Shown here: in pieces, positions 15,534 through 24,038 of the stretch
Layout: every line of letters starts with the position of its first letter
Position numbering within the stretch: the first letter of the stretch is position 1
From: an uncultured Clostridia bacterium
Lineage (GTDB): Bacteria; Bacillota; Clostridia; TANB77; CAG-508
Length of the DNA: 34,227 nucleotides
Direction of reading: 5' to 3'
NCBI GenBank assembly: GCA_944390345.1
Contig: CALXPP010000020.1
Coordinates: 1 to 34,227, forward strand
The notes under the pieces: generated by a model
Told to the model about the DNA's origin: nothing
Databases searched by the model: none
Seen by the model: only the letters and a program-made list of their open reading frames with translations
Position numbers and translations under genes: made by a program

Positions 15534-16382
15534 TTATCTAATTAACTCACTAATAAAGAATTGTTCTTGAAAATTCACTTTATTTAAAATTTCTTCATTA
15601 CTATATTCTTCATCTTTTACAGTAATTATTAATTTATCTTCACAATCATTTAGTCTATTTATAATTCCTATACATTTTCCCGAAACCTTTTGTACTTTTT
15701 TGTCTAAATCTATAATATAGCAATCTAGTTCTTCTCCGTCTCCACTAACTGTATTTGGAACAAATCCATAATTAATTGGATAAATGAAATCTTTATACTT
15801 TGGATGTCTGCTTGCTAAAGGTCTATCTATTTCTATATCTACAATTTTTCCAATATACTCATAATTTAAATTTGGTTTTAAAATAATTGCTCTATTGTAT
15901 AAATCTTCATTAAAATCTATAGTTGGCACAAATTCATTATTATTTAGCATTTTGTTAAATTCTTCTATTTTAACCCATTTAGTATCTATAACTTCCCCAT
16001 CTGGCTTTGTAATTTCATTATCTTTAATGTTTCTTTTAAATACCCACAAGTCTTTAAAATCATGATTTTCTTCACTCTTTATAGTTTTTAAATACATTGC
16101 CTCTCTTTTATTAAAAACAATTCCTAATTCTTCCTTTATCTCTCTTAGCATCCCTTCTAAACTGCTTTCACCTGATTTTACAGAGCCACCACAACATTCC
16201 CACATATTGGGGTGTGTTTTGTAGCCTGCTCTTTTTGAAATTAATATTTCGTTGTTTTCATTTAATATAATTGCCGTAACTACTAAATGATATTCTCCTG
16301 ATTTTAATTTTCTCACATCTCTAAAACATTTTTTTCCAGTCTGTCTTTTTTCCTCATTATATATATCCCATTTTTCTTTCAT
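15534..16382 (-). CDS. Nudix hydrolase fused to an inorganic pyrophosphatase-like domain
   Basis: Residues about 28-160 form a Nudix domain with an intact box, GGSVKSGESSLEGMLREIKEELGI (G-x5-E-x7-REUxEExGU). The C-terminal third reads IDRPLASRHPKYKDFIYPINYGFVPNTVSGDGEELDCYIIDLDKKV, like the substrate-binding region of soluble inorganic pyrophosphatases (YPxNYGFxPNT, DGxELD). The architecture suggests hydrolysis of a nucleoside or sugar diphosphate together with pyrophosphate or related chemistry; the substrate is unknown. AGGAG precedes the ATG. The gene is divergent from the radical SAM gene at 16487 and has about 145 bases before porC. The pyrophosphatase-like part is shorter than the full enzyme, so activity in it is uncertain. 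Confidence 0.85.
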   Translation of the reverse strand: MKEKWDIYNEEKRQTGKKCFRDVRKLKSGEYHLVVTAIILNENNEILISKRAGYKTHPNMWECCGGSVKSGESSLEGMLREIKEELGIVFNKREAMYLKTIKSEENHDFKDLWVFKRNIKDNEITKPDGEVIDTKWVKIEEFNKMLNNNEFVPTIDFNEDLYNRAIILKPNLNYEYIGKIVDIEIDRPLASRHPKYKDFIYPINYGFVPNTVSGDGEELDCYIIDLDKKVQKVSGKCIGIINRLNDCEDKLIITVKDEEYSNEEILNKVNFQEQFFISELIR

Positions 16383-16451
16383 TTTTTACTCCTATTTTAT
16401 TTATTTAATTATAATTATAACCAATTCAAAATATCAATTCAATTCTTATGT

Positions 16452-16480
16452 TTGATATTTGAAAATATTTCTGATATACT
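16452..16480 (+). promoter_or_regulatory. Promoter of the radical SAM gene
   Basis: TTGATA (16452-16457), a 17-base spacer, and TATACT (16475-16480). The ATG begins 7 bases after the -10 box, so transcription should start at or beside the A of the ATG, and no ribosome binding site is present. Confidence 0.7.
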
Positions 16481-16486
16481 AATTTT

Positions 16487-17452
16487 ATGGAAAAAGAAAG
16501 ATATAAACATTTAAATACTTATTTAAAAAATAAATTTGGAGAACGCACTTTAAAAATATGTATTGACGGACATTTCACTTGTCCTAATAGAGATGGCTCT
16601 TGCAGTAAAAAAGGTTGTATTTTTTGCAGTGAAAAAGGTTCTGGTGAGCATATTTTACGAATAAATGGAAATAGAAACTTACTTAATTCATTAGATAAAA
16701 ATGCCCATATTGAAAGCGTAAAAAACTCTATTTCTAAGCAGGTAAAAAATTATTTTAATTCCTATAAAAGTAAAAGAGCAAATAAATTTATTGCATATTT
16801 TCAAAATTTTTCTAATACCTACGATAGTATAGAAAATTTAAAAGAAAAATATAATTCTGCATTAATTGATAATAGAATTGTTGGATTAGAAGTTGCCACT
16901 AGACCAGATTGTATTAACGAGGATATTGTAAAACTGCTTAAAACTTATACTCAAAAATATTATGTTTGTGTAGAGCTTGGTCTACAAACTTCAAATGATA
17001 GTACTGGTAAAATTATTAACAGAGGATACAGTTCTGAAGATTTTATAAATGCAGTAGCTTTACTAAACAAATATGATATTGATGTTGTTTGCCATATAAT
17101 GGTAGGATTACCTAATGAAGATTTAACAGATTTAAAAAATACTGTGAAATTTTTAAATGAACACAAATTACAAGGTATAAAAATACATTCTACTTATGTT
17201 GTTAAAAATACTGAACTTGAAAAAATGTATAATGCAGGAAAATATAATCCAATTTCTTTAGAAAACTATTTAGATGCTTTAGTATTTATAATTACACATA
17301 TAAATCCAAATTTTATTATACATAGAATTAGTGGAGATGCTCCAAAGGAACTTTTGGTTGCTCCAGAATGGAACTTGCATAAAAAGCTAGTATTAAATGG
17401 TTTAGATAGAATTTTGCGTGAAAGGGATTTATGGCAAGGAATGTATTTTTAA
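16487..17452 (+). CDS. Radical SAM protein, TIGR01212 (YtqA-like) family
   Basis: The 321-residue protein has the family start (CIDGHFTCPNRDGSCSKKGCIFCSEKG) with the Cys ligands of the [4Fe-4S] cluster in an extended spacing, then KYNSALIDNRIVGLEVATRPDCI, VCVELGLQTSND, NRGYSSEDF, VCHIMVGLPNED, GIKIHSTYVVKNTELEKMY and RISGDAPKELLVAPEWN. Length and motifs fit B. subtilis YtqA. The reaction of this family is not something I can read from the sequence. It is the only large intact plus-strand gene in the window; its neighbours face away (Nudix) and towards it (UDG-like). The start is supported by the promoter position and by alignment with the family start. Confidence 0.92.
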   Translation: MEKERYKHLNTYLKNKFGERTLKICIDGHFTCPNRDGSCSKKGCIFCSEKGSGEHILRINGNRNLLNSLDKNAHIESVKNSISKQVKNYFNSYKSKRANKFIAYFQNFSNTYDSIENLKEKYNSALIDNRIVGLEVATRPDCINEDIVKLLKTYTQKYYVCVELGLQTSNDSTGKIINRGYSSEDFINAVALLNKYDIDVVCHIMVGLPNEDLTDLKNTVKFLNEHKLQGIKIHSTYVVKNTELEKMYNAGKYNPISLENYLDALVFIITHINPNFIIHRISGDAPKELLVAPEWNLHKKLVLNGLDRILRERDLWQGMYF

Positions 17453-17545
17453 TTTATAATTTCTTTTTATTTTGGTATGTTAGAATATATTTTTATTACA
17501 TACACAAAATATTTTGTCAACAACTTTTTGAAAATATTATGTAAA

Positions 17546-18205
17546 TTATTTACTTTTCATTATTTCTATTATATCTTCTACTGCTTTATCTATATTTCTC
17601 ATACCATTTCCAATTGGATAATATACAGGATATACTGTATACTCTTCATCTTTTATTCTTAAACTAAATTTCTTCTTTCTACATTCTGAAACACATATTT
17701 TTTTATTTAAAATTATACTACTTACTTGGTTTCCAAAAGTAATTATCTTTTTAGGTTTAATTATTTCAAACTCTTTAAACAGTAATTCTAAATATTTCAT
17801 ATATACACTGTTTGATAATGGTCTTGCATCTAATTGGGTACATTTACCCAGATTAGTTATAAAATAATTATGCTTTTCCACATTTTCATACACTTTTTGT
17901 GCAAAACTTTCATCCCAGTCTGCTGGCTTCTTTAGTTCAATATTTTCGAATATTTCTTTGTCTAATAATCCAATCTTAAAAAATAATTTCCATATATTTT
18001 TAGTCCCAATCCATGGAGATTGTATTCCCTTCCACTCTGGCAATGATGCTATATTTCTTCCTGTTGGATTCATAAACACAAAACATAATTCTGGGTTTTC
18101 TACTTTTCCACCATTGTAGATAGATTTTAGTTCTTTTGCTCCATATTTTTCTTGTAATTTATCGTATTCTACTATTAATTTTTCTAATTCTTCTTTTCTG
18201 TTCAT
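17546..18205 (-). CDS. Uracil-DNA glycosylase superfamily protein
   Basis: The 219-residue protein has ELCFVFMNPTGRN early, SPWIGTKNIWKLF, ITNLGKCTQLDARPLS, KPKKIITFGNQVSSIIL and the C-terminal VYPVYYPIGNG, in the order of the uracil-DNA glycosylase superfamily (active-site loop, central strand and final PxxYP loop). The MNPTGRN motif differs from the GQDPYH of classic Ung, so base specificity is open. It starts 17 bases after the glucosaminidase stop, with GGAG just upstream, so the two are probably co-transcribed. It converges with the radical SAM gene at 17452. Confidence 0.85.
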   Translation of the reverse strand: MNRKEELEKLIVEYDKLQEKYGAKELKSIYNGGKVENPELCFVFMNPTGRNIASLPEWKGIQSPWIGTKNIWKLFFKIGLLDKEIFENIELKKPADWDESFAQKVYENVEKHNYFITNLGKCTQLDARPLSNSVYMKYLELLFKEFEIIKPKKIITFGNQVSSIILNKKICVSECRKKKFSLRIKDEEYTVYPVYYPIGNGMRNIDKAVEDIIEIMKSK

Positions 18206-18222
18206 ATTACTCCATTTATATT

Positions 18223-19317
18223 TTAATATTCTGAAATTTCTTCTGGCATATTTTCATACAAAGGTATTATAAAGTTTAAATTTGTGTCTATTGTGTCTGA
18301 TTCTTCATATATAGATTTCATATTGCTAGCTTCTGACTCAGGAGCAAGCAAATTTTGCATATATTGATGTGTATATAGCTTTCCATCTGTATTTACAACA
18401 TCAAATTTTTGTAAATATAGCGTATTTTGCCCTACATTTATATATGAAGTTCGTACAAAATCTACACCGCCTATTAAGGCTTTTTCTATGGTATCCCAGC
18501 CCTGTTCATATGCATATTTAGCAGCATTTTCAATTATTTCGTCTCTTGAATTTCCTGTAGCATTTATATTAAATGGATTATATACCATTATTCCATTATA
18601 TTCATATCCTTGTGATAAAACAGTTCCATCTCTTCCTTGTTCTTGTATTAGTCTAGATGTAATAAAATATGGGTCTACATTTACATTTTTTCCAGCTTGA
18701 ACCAAAGCTTCTGCAATACTTTCTCCTTCTAAAAAACTATCTTCTGTAAGTGACATTACTCCTTCTATAGTTTGTGCTCCTTCTGTATATTTTAACTCTG
18801 CAAATTGGAATATATTCTCGTTATTTAGAATATTTCTTGGATCCATCTGATACTTTATTGCTCTATTTGAAGCACAAAGCCATGTTCCATTATCGTAAGT
18901 TTTGTCTCCACAAATTTCACATTTCCAATTATCTGGATATTTAGAAGAATCTGGAATTAAATTTAAAGGATTCTTTCTTAATTCTGAATGCCCTTCATTT
19001 TTTATTACTTCTTCCCAATCTAATCTTGTGTAAAAAAGTGTAAAAGTCCAATTTGCATGTTCTTCTTTAAGATTATCCATTAATTCTTTGTAATGAGGAT
19101 ATTTAGTTTCGCTTATATTTGTACCATCATATAATACATATTTTTGCTTACTCTTTTCATTAATTATAATTGATAAAATTATTGTTACTAATATAATTAT
19201 AACTAACACAACTAAAAAAATAATTTTTATTTTAGATGGTATAGCATTTACAAAATTCTGTAGTTTTTTAATAAGTTTAATAAATTTATTTAATATATTA
19301 TATATTTTATCTTTCAT
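18223..19317 (-). CDS. Membrane-anchored endo-beta-N-acetylglucosaminidase (GH73-like)
   Basis: The 364-residue protein has a cytoplasmic N-terminus of about 30 residues, one membrane helix (about 32-51) and an outward domain. Glucosaminidase motifs: YQMDPRNILNNENIFQFAELKY, VDPYFITSRLIQEQG (candidate catalytic Glu), YNGIMVYNPFNINATG and YINVGQNTLYLQKFDV. It would cut peptidoglycan glycan strands in cell-wall turnover. An unusual insertion, WKCEICGDKTYDNGTWLCAS, places three Cys in a zinc-knuckle-like spacing before the DPRNIL motif. The ribosome binding site is weak (GGGTT). It is upstream of the UDG-like gene. Confidence 0.85.
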   Translation of the reverse strand: MKDKIYNILNKFIKLIKKLQNFVNAIPSKIKIIFLVVLVIIILVTIILSIIINEKSKQKYVLYDGTNISETKYPHYKELMDNLKEEHANWTFTLFYTRLDWEEVIKNEGHSELRKNPLNLIPDSSKYPDNWKCEICGDKTYDNGTWLCASNRAIKYQMDPRNILNNENIFQFAELKYTEGAQTIEGVMSLTEDSFLEGESIAEALVQAGKNVNVDPYFITSRLIQEQGRDGTVLSQGYEYNGIMVYNPFNINATGNSRDEIIENAAKYAYEQGWDTIEKALIGGVDFVRTSYINVGQNTLYLQKFDVVNTDGKLYTHQYMQNLLAPESEASNMKSIYEESDTIDTNLNFIIPLYENMPEEISEY

Positions 19318-19393
19318 ATTGATTAACCCTACTTATATTCATATTTTATTATTACTTTAGATTCCTTTTTTAATATTTAAATTAAAATATAGT

Positions 19394-19738
19394 TTACTGT
19401 GTTTTTAAAAATTGAATTATATTTCTTCCTATATCTTTATCTTCTCCTTGTAAATACTTATATATTTTTTCTGATCTTTGTATTGTATATTCTTCAAAAA
19501 ATATATCTGGATTGACTTTTAAAGCTAAACAAATCTTTAAAAAATTTATAATTGAACAAGCATATGTACCCTTTTCTATAGCTCTTATATAGCTTTCTGA
19601 TAAAAGAGTTTTATCTGCAATATCTTCTATTGTAAGCTTTTTCTTCTTACGCATTTTTGAAATTTGAATTCCCATATATTTTAGTACAATAGATTTTTCA
19701 TCTATTAGTTTTTCGCTAATATTTGCTTCTCTATTCAT
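19394..19738 (-). CDS. XRE-family transcriptional regulator
   Basis: The 114-residue protein carries a helix-turn-helix of the Xre/Cro type: ISKMRKKKKLTIEDIADKTLLSESYIRAIEKGTYACSIINFLKICLALKVNPDIFF. Residues 1-25 and 90-114 are non-conserved tails. GGAG lies about 8 bases before the ATG. The targets are unknown; its neighbours are the glucosaminidase and the ferredoxin, which is upstream with its own terminator between them. A self-controlling regulator is usual for the family, but no operator is recognised. Confidence 0.85.
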   Translation of the reverse strand: MNREANISEKLIDEKSIVLKYMGIQISKMRKKKKLTIEDIADKTLLSESYIRAIEKGTYACSIINFLKICLALKVNPDIFFEEYTIQRSEKIYKYLQGEDKDIGRNIIQFLKTQ

Positions 19739-19874
19739 AAAAATCTCTCCTATCTTCTTAAATTATCTTTAAAAAGTTTATATATCTCAATTTTATATAC
19801 GAACATTTAATCGCTTTTAGATATTGTACTACAAATTTTGAAAAAAATAAAGTACTAAAATTAAATTTTACCAA

Positions 19875-19907
19875 AAAAATTCTTGCCAAATTTAGGCAAG
19901 AATTTTT
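19875..19907 (-). terminator. Terminator of the ferredoxin gene
   Basis: AAAAATTCTTGCC (19875-19887) and GGCAAGAATTTTT (19895-19907) make a perfect 13-base stem with a 7-base loop. The A run on the left gives T's on the minus strand. Confidence 0.85.
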
Positions 19908-19934
19908 CGAAATCCTGAAAATCTAAATTTAAAA

Positions 19935-20111
19935 TTAATTGTTTTCTAATTTTGGTGCTCCAACTGGGCAAACTCCTGCACAAGTTCCACATTCTATACA
20001 AGAATCTTTGTCTATTACCATTTTATTTTCTCCTGGTTTTATACAACTTACAGGGCAAGCTCCTGCACAAGCTCCACAATTAATGCATTCATCAGAAATT
20101 ACATAAGCCAT
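19935..20111 (-). CDS. 2[4Fe-4S] ferredoxin, clostridial type
   Basis: The 58-residue protein begins MAYVISDECINCGACAGACP and carries two cluster motifs, C9-x2-C12-x2-C15-x3-C19 and C38-x2-C41-x2-C44-x3-C48, with both CP pairs intact. It is a soluble low-potential electron carrier, a plausible acceptor for the PorABCD complex in this window and for radical SAM or hydrogenase enzymes elsewhere. AGGAGG precedes the ATG. It is monocistronic: promoter at 20168-20196, terminator at 19875-19907. Confidence 0.96.
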   Translation of the reverse strand: MAYVISDECINCGACAGACPVSCIKPGENKMVIDKDSCIECGTCAGVCPVGAPKLENN

Positions 20112-20167
20112 TTTAACTTCCTCCTATATATATTTTTACAAATAGTCTATTCTCTTAAACTAAATTT

Positions 20168-20196
20168 ATTATCTTATACTTTTGAATTTTTTTCAA
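20168..20196 (-). promoter_or_regulatory. Promoter of the ferredoxin gene
   Basis: Minus-strand TTGAAA (20191-20196) and GATAAT (20168-20173) with a 17-base spacer, about 57 bases before the ferredoxin ATG. Confidence 0.6.
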
Positions 20197-20249
20197 GTAC
20201 TTTTTTCTAATTTATTATTTTTTCTGTTTATTATATTTAGATTTAACAT

Positions 20250-21533
20250 TTATTTGCATAATCTTTTTGCTATCTTTTTTACTTGTTTCATTACTTCTCT
20301 TTCGTTTATATTACGCATTTTTCTATTTTGCATAATTATTTTACCATCTATCATAACAGTATCTACATCAGAGCCATTGGCTGAGTATACTATATTAGCA
20401 CATATATCATTTTCCGGACATAAATGTAGTTTATCTGTTTTTATAAAAATTAAATCTGCTTTTTTTCCTTCTTCTATAGTACCAATTTGATTTTCCAAGC
20501 CTAGTACTTTTGCCCCTTCTATAGTTGACATTTTTAATATATCATAAGCTTTAATTGCAGTTGGTTCCATTGTATTTACCTTTTGCAAATATGCTGCTGT
20601 TTTCATTTCTTCAAACATATCTAAAGTAGTTGTACTTCCAATTCCATCTGTTCCAAGGCCTACATTTATTTCATTTTTTCTCAAATTTACAACATCACAT
20701 ATTCCAGAAGATAATTTACAATTGCTTATTGGATTATGAGAAATTCCTCCTCTTATATTGTGATCTTTCAATATCTTTATATCTTTTTCTGATATATAAA
20801 TACCATGTGCTAATACTACTGGTACATCAAACACATCTAAATCTGCCAAATATTCGGTTGCACTTTTTCCATATCTATCTTTTACTATTTTAACTTCATT
20901 TAAAGTTTCTGCTAAATGTATGTGTAAACCTGTTTTTAATTCTTTTGCTAAATCTACACATAATTTAATAGTATCTGGATTACAAGAATATGGAGCATGA
21001 GGAGAAGTAAATACAGTTATTCTACTATTTTCATCATCATTATATCTTTTAGCATATTCTCTAGTTTTCTCGATTTTATCTCTTATAGAGTCATCTGTTA
21101 TACTCCAAGCAACTATTGCTCTAAGTCCTGTAACTTCGATTGCTTCTATTGCTTTATTCATACCAAAATACATATCGTTACAAGTTGTAGTTCCAGATTT
21201 AATCATTTCTAAGCAAGATAAATAAGAATTCCAATATATATCTTCTGGTTTTAGCTTATCTTCTACTGGAAAAATTGCATTTTCTAACCAATCCATTAAT
21301 TTTCTGTCATCTTTATAGCCTCTAAATATACTCATTGCTAAATGCGTATGTGTATTTATTAGTCCTGGCATTACTAGCATGTTTTTAGCATTTATTTTTT
21401 CATCTACTTCTTCTATAATTTCCTTATCTATTCTTGCGATTTTATTATTCTCTATTAAAATATCTGCTTTTCTAATATTTGGTTCATCCCCAACCATGTC
21501 TAAAATATAACTATTTGTTATTAGTGTTTTCAT
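20250..21533 (-). CDS. mtaD: 5-methylthioadenosine/S-adenosylhomocysteine deaminase
   Basis: The 427-residue amidohydrolase has the metal ligands in INTHTHLAMSIFRG, HLAET, VLAHGIYIS and GLGTDG, plus TSPHAPYSC and GGISHNPISNCKLSSGI, matching the MtaD/SAH deaminase group. It would deaminate methylthioadenosine or S-adenosylhomocysteine to the inosine forms in methyl-group recycling; other nucleoside or guanine-type deaminases share the fold, so the substrate is inferred. GGGGAG precedes the start, 33 bases after ricT, so it is probably the last gene of the lepB-holB-ricT run. Confidence 0.9.
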   Translation of the reverse strand: MKTLITNSYILDMVGDEPNIRKADILIENNKIARIDKEIIEEVDEKINAKNMLVMPGLINTHTHLAMSIFRGYKDDRKLMDWLENAIFPVEDKLKPEDIYWNSYLSCLEMIKSGTTTCNDMYFGMNKAIEAIEVTGLRAIVAWSITDDSIRDKIEKTREYAKRYNDDENSRITVFTSPHAPYSCNPDTIKLCVDLAKELKTGLHIHLAETLNEVKIVKDRYGKSATEYLADLDVFDVPVVLAHGIYISEKDIKILKDHNIRGGISHNPISNCKLSSGICDVVNLRKNEINVGLGTDGIGSTTTLDMFEEMKTAAYLQKVNTMEPTAIKAYDILKMSTIEGAKVLGLENQIGTIEEGKKADLIFIKTDKLHLCPENDICANIVYSANGSDVDTVMIDGKIIMQNRKMRNINEREVMKQVKKIAKRLCK

Positions 21534-21566
21534 TTATTTACTCCCCATACTGTATCAATTACAAAC

Positions 21567-22487
21567 CTATATATCTTCTTCTTGATTATTTTTATCTGCT
21601 TTTTCTAGTTTTTCTAATTTCTCTAATTCTTCTAAGTCTTCTTCATTCTCTACTACTATACTGTCATCTTCCTGTGCATCTTTTATAACTACTAAGTCTT
21701 TTACATTATGTTTCTTATAAAAAACATCTTCTCCATCTTGATATTTTACTCTTATAATTTCTTTTAAAGTTTCTACTGCTACTACTTCACCGGTTCCTTC
21801 TTCTGATTTAACAATTGCACCAATTTTAGGAAGCCTTTTTGCTTTTTCTAGGTATACTTCTTCTTCATATTTTAAACAGCACATTAATCTTCCACAATTT
21901 CCAGAAATCTTAGAAGGATTTAGAGATATATTTTGCTCTTTTGCCATTTTTATAGAAACAGTTTCAAAATTACTTAAAAAAGAGCAACAGCATAATTGTC
22001 TTCCACAAATTCCATTTCCACCCATTCTTTTTACTTCATCTCTAACACCAATTTGTCTAAGTTCAATTCTAGTTCTAAAAACAGCTGCTAAATCTTTTAC
22101 TAATTCTCTAAAATCTATTCTTCCTTCAGCTGTAAAGTAAAAAATTACTTTTGAACCATCATACTTATATTCTACATCTACCAGTTTCATTGGTAATTCG
22201 TGCTTCTTTATTTTTTCAGAACATATTTTGAAAGCTTCTTTTTCTTTAGATTTAAATTCTTTTAGCATTTTTTTGTCTTTTTCATTTGCTATACGAATAA
22301 CCTTTTTCAAAGGTTCTGTTATATTTTCTTCTGAAACTTCTTTAGCCGGAAATATAACTTCGCCATATTCTTCTCCCATTGCAGTATCAACTATTACATT
22401 CATTCCAGCTTCTAAGTTTAAATCTCCAAAATCGAAATAATATATTTTTCCCGGTCTTTTGAATCTAATTCCTGCTACTTTTTTCAT
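21567..22487 (-). CDS. ricT: PSP1-domain protein RicT (YaaT)
   Basis: The 306-residue protein has the PSP1 core and the Cys-rich signature GGNGICGRQLCCCSFLSNFETVSIKMAKEQNISLNPSKISGNCGRLMCCLKYE. In B. subtilis YaaT is part of the Fe-S Ric complex with RicA and RicF that controls RNase Y and the sporulation phosphorelay. The C-terminus ends in an acidic tail (VVENEEDLEELEKLEKLEKADKNN). Its start overlaps the end of holB by 22 bases, and holB-ricT adjacency is the usual order in Firmicutes. The ribosome binding site GGAGGAG lies inside holB. Confidence 0.95.
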   Translation of the reverse strand: MKKVAGIRFKRPGKIYYFDFGDLNLEAGMNVIVDTAMGEEYGEVIFPAKEVSEENITEPLKKVIRIANEKDKKMLKEFKSKEKEAFKICSEKIKKHELPMKLVDVEYKYDGSKVIFYFTAEGRIDFRELVKDLAAVFRTRIELRQIGVRDEVKRMGGNGICGRQLCCCSFLSNFETVSIKMAKEQNISLNPSKISGNCGRLMCCLKYEEEVYLEKAKRLPKIGAIVKSEEGTGEVVAVETLKEIIRVKYQDGEDVFYKKHNVKDLVVIKDAQEDDSIVVENEEDLEELEKLEKLEKADKNNQEEDI

Positions 22488-23373
22488 TTAACTCCTCCCA
22501 CATTTTCATTATAAGAGAGTCTATACTCATATCAAAATTGCTATTAGCTTTAAGTCTTGTTATACATTGATTTACAAGATCTATGCAATTTAAATATTTT
22601 ATATTTTGCTCTTTATTTGAATATAAACAAACTATTAAATAATCTAAAATATCGTATATATTTTCTTTATCATATAGTATTTTTCCCATTTGCATAGTCT
22701 CTAGTTTATTTTTGCTTACTAATAATCTAGTAAATTCTTCTATTCCTCTGTAATTTTCATTATTTTCCTTTAGTTTTTCAGCTCTTCCTATACTACCACC
22801 AAAAGATTTAAGCATATTATCAGAAATATCCTTATATTGTAATTTTTCTATTGCAAATTTCTTTAATTCTTCTGATGATATATCTTGAAACTTTAATTTC
22901 ATACATCTAGATTTTATTGTATTTAATAATAAATTTTTATTTGCAGAAATTAAAATTAAAGTTACAAACTCTGGTGGTTCTTCTAGTGTTTTAAGTAAAC
23001 AATTTTGTGCTTCTTTTGTCATTTTGTCAGAGTCATTTATTATATATACTTTTCTCTCAGAAACTATTGGCTTTTCTATTACTTTTTTAGTAATTTCTCT
23101 AATTTTTTCTATTTTTATAGTTTCTCCTTCTCTATTTATTAAACTATAATCTGGGTGGTTATTTCCATCAAAACAAATACAAGATTTGCAAGTACAGTAA
23201 TCTTTTCCATTTTCTTTGCACAAAATTGCCCTTGCAAATTTTTCGGCAAGCATACGCTTGCCTATTCCTTCTGTTCCTAAAAATAAATAACTATGTAAAA
23301 TATTATTTTCTTTTATCGAAGTTTCTAAATATTCTTTTATTTCTTTGTTTCCAATAATATTATTTAATTCCAA
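22465..23373 (-). CDS. holB: DNA polymerase III delta' subunit
   Basis: The 302-residue clamp-loader subunit has SYLFLGTEGIGKRMLAEKFARAILC (P-loop-like), the zinc ligands CKENGKDYCTCKSCIC, then KVYIINDSDKMTKEAQNCLLKTLEEPPEFVTLILISAN and the sensor region NTIKSRCMKLKF. It loads the beta clamp with tau/gamma and delta. It lies 12 bases after lepB and overlaps ricT at its end. Length is normal for Clostridia. Confidence 0.93.
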   Translation of the reverse strand: MELNNIIGNKEIKEYLETSIKENNILHSYLFLGTEGIGKRMLAEKFARAILCKENGKDYCTCKSCICFDGNNHPDYSLINREGETIKIEKIREITKKVIEKPIVSERKVYIINDSDKMTKEAQNCLLKTLEEPPEFVTLILISANKNLLLNTIKSRCMKLKFQDISSEELKKFAIEKLQYKDISDNMLKSFGGSIGRAEKLKENNENYRGIEEFTRLLVSKNKLETMQMGKILYDKENIYDILDYLIVCLYSNKEQNIKYLNCIDLVNQCITRLKANSNFDMSIDSLIMKMWEELNEKSSRN

Positions 23374-23385
23374 TTTTCTATTCCT

Positions 23386-24015
23386 TTATTTCACTTTTCC
23401 AAAGGCGCTAAATGGCCAAAATCTAAATATTACTATTCCTTCTATTTTATCTAAAGGTATGCAGCCAAAATTTCTACAGTCTGTACTTTTTGTTCTATTA
23501 TCTCCCATTGCAAAAACATATCCTTCTGGAACTATAAAATCATTAAATACTTCTGATTCTGTTACAACATCTGGCTCTAAATAATCTTCTTTTAATTCTT
23601 CACCATTTATATAAACAGTTCCGTTCTCTATTTTTACATGTTCTCCTGGTAATGCAATAACTCTTTTTATATAACTTCTTTTTGTTAATTCTAATACATA
23701 GTATACAAATTTATTGAATAAACCTTGTGGTTCATTATTATAAATTGCAACTGGATTAGATTGATCAGCTTCCCAAGTCTCATAGTTTTTAGATGGTGCC
23801 TCAAAGGTAATAATTTTCCCTCTTTCTGGAACACTATTTCCAAATCTAAAGGTTCTATTTAAAATCAATCTTTGATTTTCTTGCAGAGTTGGATACATAC
23901 TTCTTTGTCTAACAATAGTTGGTGTACCTATAAAATATCTAAATAACAAAGCTAAAACAAAAGCTATAATTATGCAATATACCCATTCTAAAATATTTTT
24001 TACTTTACTATCCAT
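23386..24015 (-). CDS. lepB: Signal peptidase I
   Basis: The 209-residue protein has one N-terminal membrane helix (about 12-30), the catalytic Ser in RQRSMYPTL (Ser39) and the catalytic Lys in YIKRVIALPGE (Lys117), followed by VYINGEELKEDY and VFAMGDNRTKSTDCRNFG. It removes signal peptides from exported proteins, such as the caspase-like protein in this window. A 30-base insertion-like loop (about residues 75-100) between Ser and Lys regions is tolerated by the family. AAAGGAA precedes the ATG. Confidence 0.95.
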   Translation of the reverse strand: MDSKVKNILEWVYCIIIAFVLALLFRYFIGTPTIVRQRSMYPTLQENQRLILNRTFRFGNSVPERGKIITFEAPSKNYETWEADQSNPVAIYNNEPQGLFNKFVYYVLELTKRSYIKRVIALPGEHVKIENGTVYINGEELKEDYLEPDVVTESEVFNDFIVPEGYVFAMGDNRTKSTDCRNFGCIPLDKIEGIVIFRFWPFSAFGKVK

Positions 24016-24038
24016 CGAGAATTCCTTTCAAGCTTTAA

